A stretch of DNA of 64,000 nucleotides from an uncultured Gammaproteobacteria bacterium (lineage in GTDB: Bacteria > Pseudomonadota > Gammaproteobacteria > Pseudomonadales > Porticoccaceae). The position numbers were made by a program, and so were the translations under genes. Below are positions 55,967 through 64,000 of this stretch, one piece after another (within the stretch, counting starts at the first letter, position 1; each line of letters begins with the position of its first letter). The stretch is taken from positions 25,307 through 89,306 of the forward strand of contig CAJXQR010000010.1 of NCBI GenBank assembly GCA_913058345.1, read 5' to 3'. The notes beneath the pieces were generated by a model. That model was not told the origin of the DNA and ran no database searches. It saw nothing but the letters and a program-made list of their open reading frames with translations.

Positions 55967-56806
55967 TTATCGCACGCCCTCCGGGAGCTCATGAACAGTG
56001 CGCTCCAGCGTTGGAATATGTTCTGCGATACTCAAGCCACCACCGAGTGTACGCAAGCACAGGTGCGATAAACCCATCCGGTGCCAGTTCGACACTCGAT
56101 CCTGCCATTCTGCTTCCCTTGGCCCGACCACAGCGACGCCGGCTTCCTGCCCTAGCTCATCGGGTGAGCGACCTGCTTTATGTGCGTGCTCGAAAATACT
56201 TTCCTGAACACTCGGAAATTCCTCCGGCGAACAGAGCACGAACCATCCGTCACTTTGCTGGCCGATGCGACGAGCAACAGAAGCAGTGGGGATACCTCCA
56301 GGGCCAACCCATAGGGGGATGGGTCGTTGAATGGGCAGGGGGTTAATGCCCATGCCTTTGACGGTATCAAACTCGCCTTGAAAGTTAACCTCTTCTTGAG
56401 TCCAAAGCTGCTTTAATAAAGTCATCTGTTCGTCACAGCGTTTACCGCGCCGAGTGAAATCCATACCCAGGCTTTCGTACTCATCGACGCTACCACCTAC
56501 GCCAATGCCGACTCTCACCCGCCCACCTGAAAGCACGTCAAGTTCTGCAGCCTGCCGTGCAAAGTGAACGGTTTGCCGAGCGGGCAGCACAATCACCGAG
56601 GGGCAAAGCTCAATCTTCTCCGTTAGTGCCGCGATGTAGGACAAGAGCATCATCGGCTCGTGAAGATGCTTATTACCCGGACGCATGATTTGGTCTGGGA
56701 CTCGTAAATGATTCAGGCCAAGGCCTTCGGCAGCTTGCGCAAAGTCGCGAATAGCAACAAGGTCGTTAGCCATTTCACGGACCGGTAGAGAGACACCGAT
56801 TTTCAT
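55967..56806 (-). CDS. LLM-class flavin-dependent oxidoreductase
   Basis: This 279-aa luciferase-like monooxygenase (TIM barrel) begins MKIGVSLPV. It contains NHLRVPDQIM, the conserved LSGGRVRVGIGVGG segment and IPLWVGPGG. These features are shared with F420- or FMN-dependent LLM enzymes. The cofactor and substrate cannot be told from sequence. It lies alone between MtfA and the cation exporter operon on the same strand. Confidence 0.85.
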   Translation of the reverse strand: MKIGVSLPVREMANDLVAIRDFAQAAEGLGLNHLRVPDQIMRPGNKHLHEPMMLLSYIAALTEKIELCPSVIVLPARQTVHFARQAAELDVLSGGRVRVGIGVGGSVDEYESLGMDFTRRGKRCDEQMTLLKQLWTQEEVNFQGEFDTVKGMGINPLPIQRPIPLWVGPGGIPTASVARRIGQQSDGWFVLCSPEEFPSVQESIFEHAHKAGRSPDELGQEAGVAVVGPREAEWQDRVSNWHRMGLSHLCLRTLGGGLSIAEHIPTLERTVHELPEGVR

Positions 56807-56913
56807 AATAAGTCCTCTGAGTTATAAAAAGAGATAGGCGCAGATGCCGCCTCTACGTATGTTGATGGCGTTTTGCTTAGCGGGCTCATTGCTAGCCGCA
56901 ATTTTAAACATTT

Positions 56914-57783
56914 TTAATCCCGACAACGCTCCTCATTCAACTCTATTTCAATCGTCGTGTGTGCCAGTTCCTGGGACAGGAGTGCGGAATGAATCGTCGA
57001 TTTCAATTGTGAATATTCGGCAATATTGTTGAGCGGCTCAACTCTGACATGAGCGGTCAATACATGATGCTCGCCATCAAGCGACCAGAGATGTAGGTGA
57101 TGGATGCTTTCCACCTTTTGGATAGCAAGTAATGACTCAGTGATCGATTCCAGCGTCTGTGGGTCGGGCGTTCCTTGAAAAAACAAGCGACCCGTTGTCC
57201 ACAGGTTGCGGATAACGTTAACCAGGATAAACAAGGTAAAACCGATTGATAACAATGGATCGAGAATGGGCCACTCCACGAATTGCATGACCGTCGCCAC
57301 AATCAGTACTGCCACCCAACCCAGGACATCTTCCAACAAATGCAAGTTGAGCACTTTTTCGTTCAGCGTTTTCCCCTGACTGAGACGATAAGCAGCGAAG
57401 CCATTCACTGCGACACCCAGTATGGCGAGAGCCAACATCCCCTCGGTATGAGGCATCACAGGGTCGAATAAACGGGGAATGGCCGTTACCAGTATCCAAA
57501 TCGATCCTGTGATCAACACCAGACTATTGATCAAAGCGCCCACCAGGTTTAGTCGACGATAACCATAGGTATAGTCACTATCGGCTTGTTTTTTGCCCAA
57601 ACGATCCAATACCCAGGCGCTACCAATGGATAGACTGTCGCCCAGATCGTGCACGGCATCGGCCATAATTGCAGTACTGTTGGTTAACCAGCCACCGATA
57701 AATTCGATGACTGTGAAAAGCACGTTAAGGCAAAAGGCCCAAGCGATTCGCGTTGAACTTTGAGAGTGATGTGAGTGCGCCAT
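56914..57783 (-). CDS. czcD: Cation diffusion facilitator (CzcD/ZitB-like)
   Basis: This 289-aa proton-coupled divalent metal exporter has six helices. Metal site residues are D42, H45 and D49 in ADAVHDLGDS and H148/D152 in HLLEDVLGW. The N-terminus is short and His-rich (HSHH), and a C-terminal ferredoxin-like domain contains IHHLHLWSLDGEHHVLTAHV. The HxxxD pair fits zinc/cobalt/cadmium type. It lies 67 bp after czcA in the efflux operon. Confidence 0.92.
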   Translation of the reverse strand: MAHSHHSQSSTRIAWAFCLNVLFTVIEFIGGWLTNSTAIMADAVHDLGDSLSIGSAWVLDRLGKKQADSDYTYGYRRLNLVGALINSLVLITGSIWILVTAIPRLFDPVMPHTEGMLALAILGVAVNGFAAYRLSQGKTLNEKVLNLHLLEDVLGWVAVLIVATVMQFVEWPILDPLLSIGFTLFILVNVIRNLWTTGRLFFQGTPDPQTLESITESLLAIQKVESIHHLHLWSLDGEHHVLTAHVRVEPLNNIAEYSQLKSTIHSALLSQELAHTTIEIELNEERCRD

Positions 57784-57850
57784 GATTCCTTCCTCTGTTA
57801 CTCAGCAGGACACAAGCCCTTGAGGCTTCCCGTTGTGTCCTGTCTTACCA

Positions 57851-62208
<4,358 letters not shown>

Positions 62209-62227
62209 AACATTATCCTGAGTGGGC

Positions 62228-63538
62228 TTAGCGCTGCAGCGGCTTGGTCGTTGCGTCAAAAGCCAGTGGTTCGGCGGTGAGTTGCTCAATCAATGCCTGG
62301 TTGAACAGGGCCGTGCTGGCGGCATCGATCGCGGCAAGCTGCGCATCGAGTAATTCACCTTGTGCCGAAACCCAATCGGCATAGCGGTAACGGCCACGCT
62401 CATAAGCCTGCCGCGTTTGCTCGAGTGCTTGTTGCAACAGGGGGATCACCTCAGTGCGTATCTCTCTTGCCGCGGCAGCACTTTGTTGATAGGTCTGCCA
62501 GGCGTCAAACAAACGCGAGCGAATGGCCAGTAATGCCGACTCCCGTCGATAGCGAACCATCTCGCGTTCGGCTAGCGCCGACTGCACTTCCCCACGATGG
62601 CGACGAGCGGAAAACAGCGGAACAGAGAGACCAGCCGTGAAGGCTGAATCATCGGTATCCTCGAAACGGCGCACACCTAGATTCCATTCCACATTGCTGT
62701 TGGACTGACTGCGCGCCAACGCGACTTCGGTGTCTCGGAGACGTTCCTCGCTGGCGTACACCGCAATGGCCGGTGACGCCACGACGCGCTGATACAAAAC
62801 GTCAAATGCAGCGGGCTCCTCCAACTGAAACAAATCACCGCTCACTGAGCCAAAGTCGACCTGCTCGGCTTTCCACAACGATGCCAGGGCGAACTTCCTA
62901 CTTTCCAGTTCGGCGGCCAATGCTGCCTGACGCATACTGGCCTGCTTGACCGCAGCCAGCGCTCGCAGATGTTCCGCTTCCGGCGCCGCGCCACGTTGAA
63001 CCCGCTCGCTGGTGAGCTGATAGGTCTGCTCCGATAATTGAAGGGCCCTGGTCGACACAGCGAGCTTCTCCTGAAGCGTGAAGGTTGCAATAAAGCGTTG
63101 GGTGACCAGACCGATCGCATCCAGCGCCTTAGCTTGTCTTTCAGCTTGAACCAGTGCATAGCGGGAATCCGCCACGGCAACACGAGCATCACGTTGACCT
63201 CCTAACTCGATGACGGAAGACAGCGACAGCGTCATCTCCATACTGTCGGTACCAGAAAAATCCCCACTGCCGCCTATATTCTCGGTTTCCAGCTCGAGCT
63301 CATAGGCTGGTGTTAATTTAGCGGTATCCCGCATAGCTTCCAGAGCTTGTAATCGCCATTTGAAAACATGCAATTCAGGGTAGTGAACCAGTGTGCGCCG
63401 AGTCGCCTCGGTGAGCGTCAGGGATTCTTGTGCTGCTACGGTCGAGACGTAAGCCGAAAGCAGTAAGGCAGTGCATAAATAATAGAGGGAACAAGGGAAT
63501 CGATGGCGACTCCTGCTCCCACAGGTCAACAAAAACAT
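62228..63538 (-). CDS. czcC: Outer-membrane efflux channel CzcC
   Basis: This 436-aa TolC-family outer-membrane channel of the CzcC group has a signal peptide (about 16-36). Two OEP repeats are rich in Ala/Gln coiled coil, and the family block AEREMVRYRRESALLAIRSR is recognisable in part. It is the exit duct of the tripartite pump, 19 bp before czcB and 56 bp after the CzcI-like gene. Confidence 0.9.
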   Translation of the reverse strand: MFLLTCGSRSRHRFPCSLYYLCTALLLSAYVSTVAAQESLTLTEATRRTLVHYPELHVFKWRLQALEAMRDTAKLTPAYELELETENIGGSGDFSGTDSMEMTLSLSSVIELGGQRDARVAVADSRYALVQAERQAKALDAIGLVTQRFIATFTLQEKLAVSTRALQLSEQTYQLTSERVQRGAAPEAEHLRALAAVKQASMRQAALAAELESRKFALASLWKAEQVDFGSVSGDLFQLEEPAAFDVLYQRVVASPAIAVYASEERLRDTEVALARSQSNSNVEWNLGVRRFEDTDDSAFTAGLSVPLFSARRHRGEVQSALAEREMVRYRRESALLAIRSRLFDAWQTYQQSAAAAREIRTEVIPLLQQALEQTRQAYERGRYRYADWVSAQGELLDAQLAAIDAASTALFNQALIEQLTAEPLAFDATTKPLQR

Positions 63539-63594
63539 GCTTAATATCCTGTGTTAGTTAAACCAGCTAAAGGTGAAACAAAAAAGAAACAGGA

Positions 63595-63957
63595 TTAAGC
63601 GATTGGAGGGCGGTGTATGGACTGGATATAGGTAGAGAAGGGATTAGGCTCGTCTGATAATGGGCGTGCGGACGACGGGCCGCCAATTAACAAATGGCGG
63701 CTTGCTGGCGCCGGGAAATGTGCGCCATGACCGAGGCAGTGGCAGCAATGATCACAAGTGTCAGTAGTCTGAATCTCGTCCAGGTCTGCTATCTTGTCAG
63801 TTGACTTAGATTCTGGATCAACATCAGCGAATAAGGTGTCGTGATGATAGCCAGTACTCTCGGAGCCATGTGCTGCGCCCCCAGTGTCGAGAATCACAAA
63901 TACACATTGCAGCACTGTCACCATTAGCATGATAGGCGCTGCAAAGTAAGCGGTCAT
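63595..63957 (-). CDS. CzcI-like metal-binding leader protein
   Basis: This 120-aa protein has an N-terminal signal or membrane segment (about 5-25), an acidic stretch, and a Cys/His cluster CDHCCHCLGHGAH (68-80). The cluster is able to bind divalent metal. Small proteins of this kind (CzcI and relatives) precede czcCBA operons and may modulate them. Similarity is by position and composition rather than by a firm motif. The operon promoter should lie in the last 43 bp of the window or beyond. Confidence 0.65.
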   Translation of the reverse strand: MTAYFAAPIMLMVTVLQCVFVILDTGGAAHGSESTGYHHDTLFADVDPESKSTDKIADLDEIQTTDTCDHCCHCLGHGAHFPAPASRHLLIGGPSSARPLSDEPNPFSTYIQSIHRPPIA

Positions 63958-64000
63958 TTTAAGGCGTTGTTGCCAGCGTGATTATTTTGCCCCGGGCGGG

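Overview
The window reads as chromosome of a marine-type gammaproteobacterium of mid-range GC, in or near the Cellvibrionales / Spongiibacteraceae / pseudomonad side of the class. This rests on protein resemblance and gene order only: mfd followed by csiV, dcd-apbC-metG followed by rsxABCDGE, a sufBCDS-sufT-sufE operon, and a Baeyer-Villiger monooxygenase beside an HSL-type esterase. No rRNA, certain tRNA, CRISPR array, transposase or phage gene was found.

Layout. 0.06-5.0 kb: mfd, csiV and a YqhA-type membrane protein. 5.0-7.6 kb (minus): molybdenum cofactor operon moaA-moaB-moaC-moaD without moaE, behind a leader that folds like a riboswitch. 7.9-11.6 kb: a SAM methyltransferase, then an esterase and a flavin monooxygenase, divergently arranged. 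12.2-13.3 kb: a lone ModC-type ATPase. 13.5-15.8 kb: a tight four-gene unit of two DUF1538 membrane proteins, a P-II-like protein and a CBS protein. 16.9-20.5 kb: dcd, apbC/mrp and metG. 20.8-26.7 kb: the Rnf/Rsx electron-transport complex. 26.7-32.5 kb: phhB, an unknown anchored protein, ppsA and a diguanylate cyclase. 32.6-39.2 kb (minus): the SUF iron-sulfur operon, ending in a solitary SdhB-like protein.

39.7-54.9 kb is the accessory part. It holds an unrecognised 410-aa protein and a two-gene unit made of a large membrane protein and a secreted protein with a GIY-YIG-like domain. Next is a zinc/manganese-type ABC importer whose promoter overlaps a very good Zur-box match, then a DUF1289 protein, a TonB-dependent receptor and a PepSY membrane protein. 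The 3' part of the PepSY gene is present a second time about 2.27 kb downstream as a dead copy. An AT-richer segment with a short-chain dehydrogenase lies between the two copies. 54.9-64 kb: an MtfA-type peptidase, an LLM flavin oxidoreductase and a heavy-metal efflux operon (CzcI-like, CzcC, CzcB, CzcA, CDF exporter), all minus.

Working together: Moco synthesis and ModC concern molybdenum; SUF, Rsx and SdhB-like concern iron-sulfur and electron flow; the Zur-box importer with the TonB receptor and the Czc/CDF operon are opposite arms of divalent metal homeostasis. The most novel-looking pieces are the DUF1538/P-II/CBS unit, the membrane-protein plus secreted GIY-YIG pair, the moaA leader RNA, the hairpin leader of the zinc operon and the duplicated PepSY scar.
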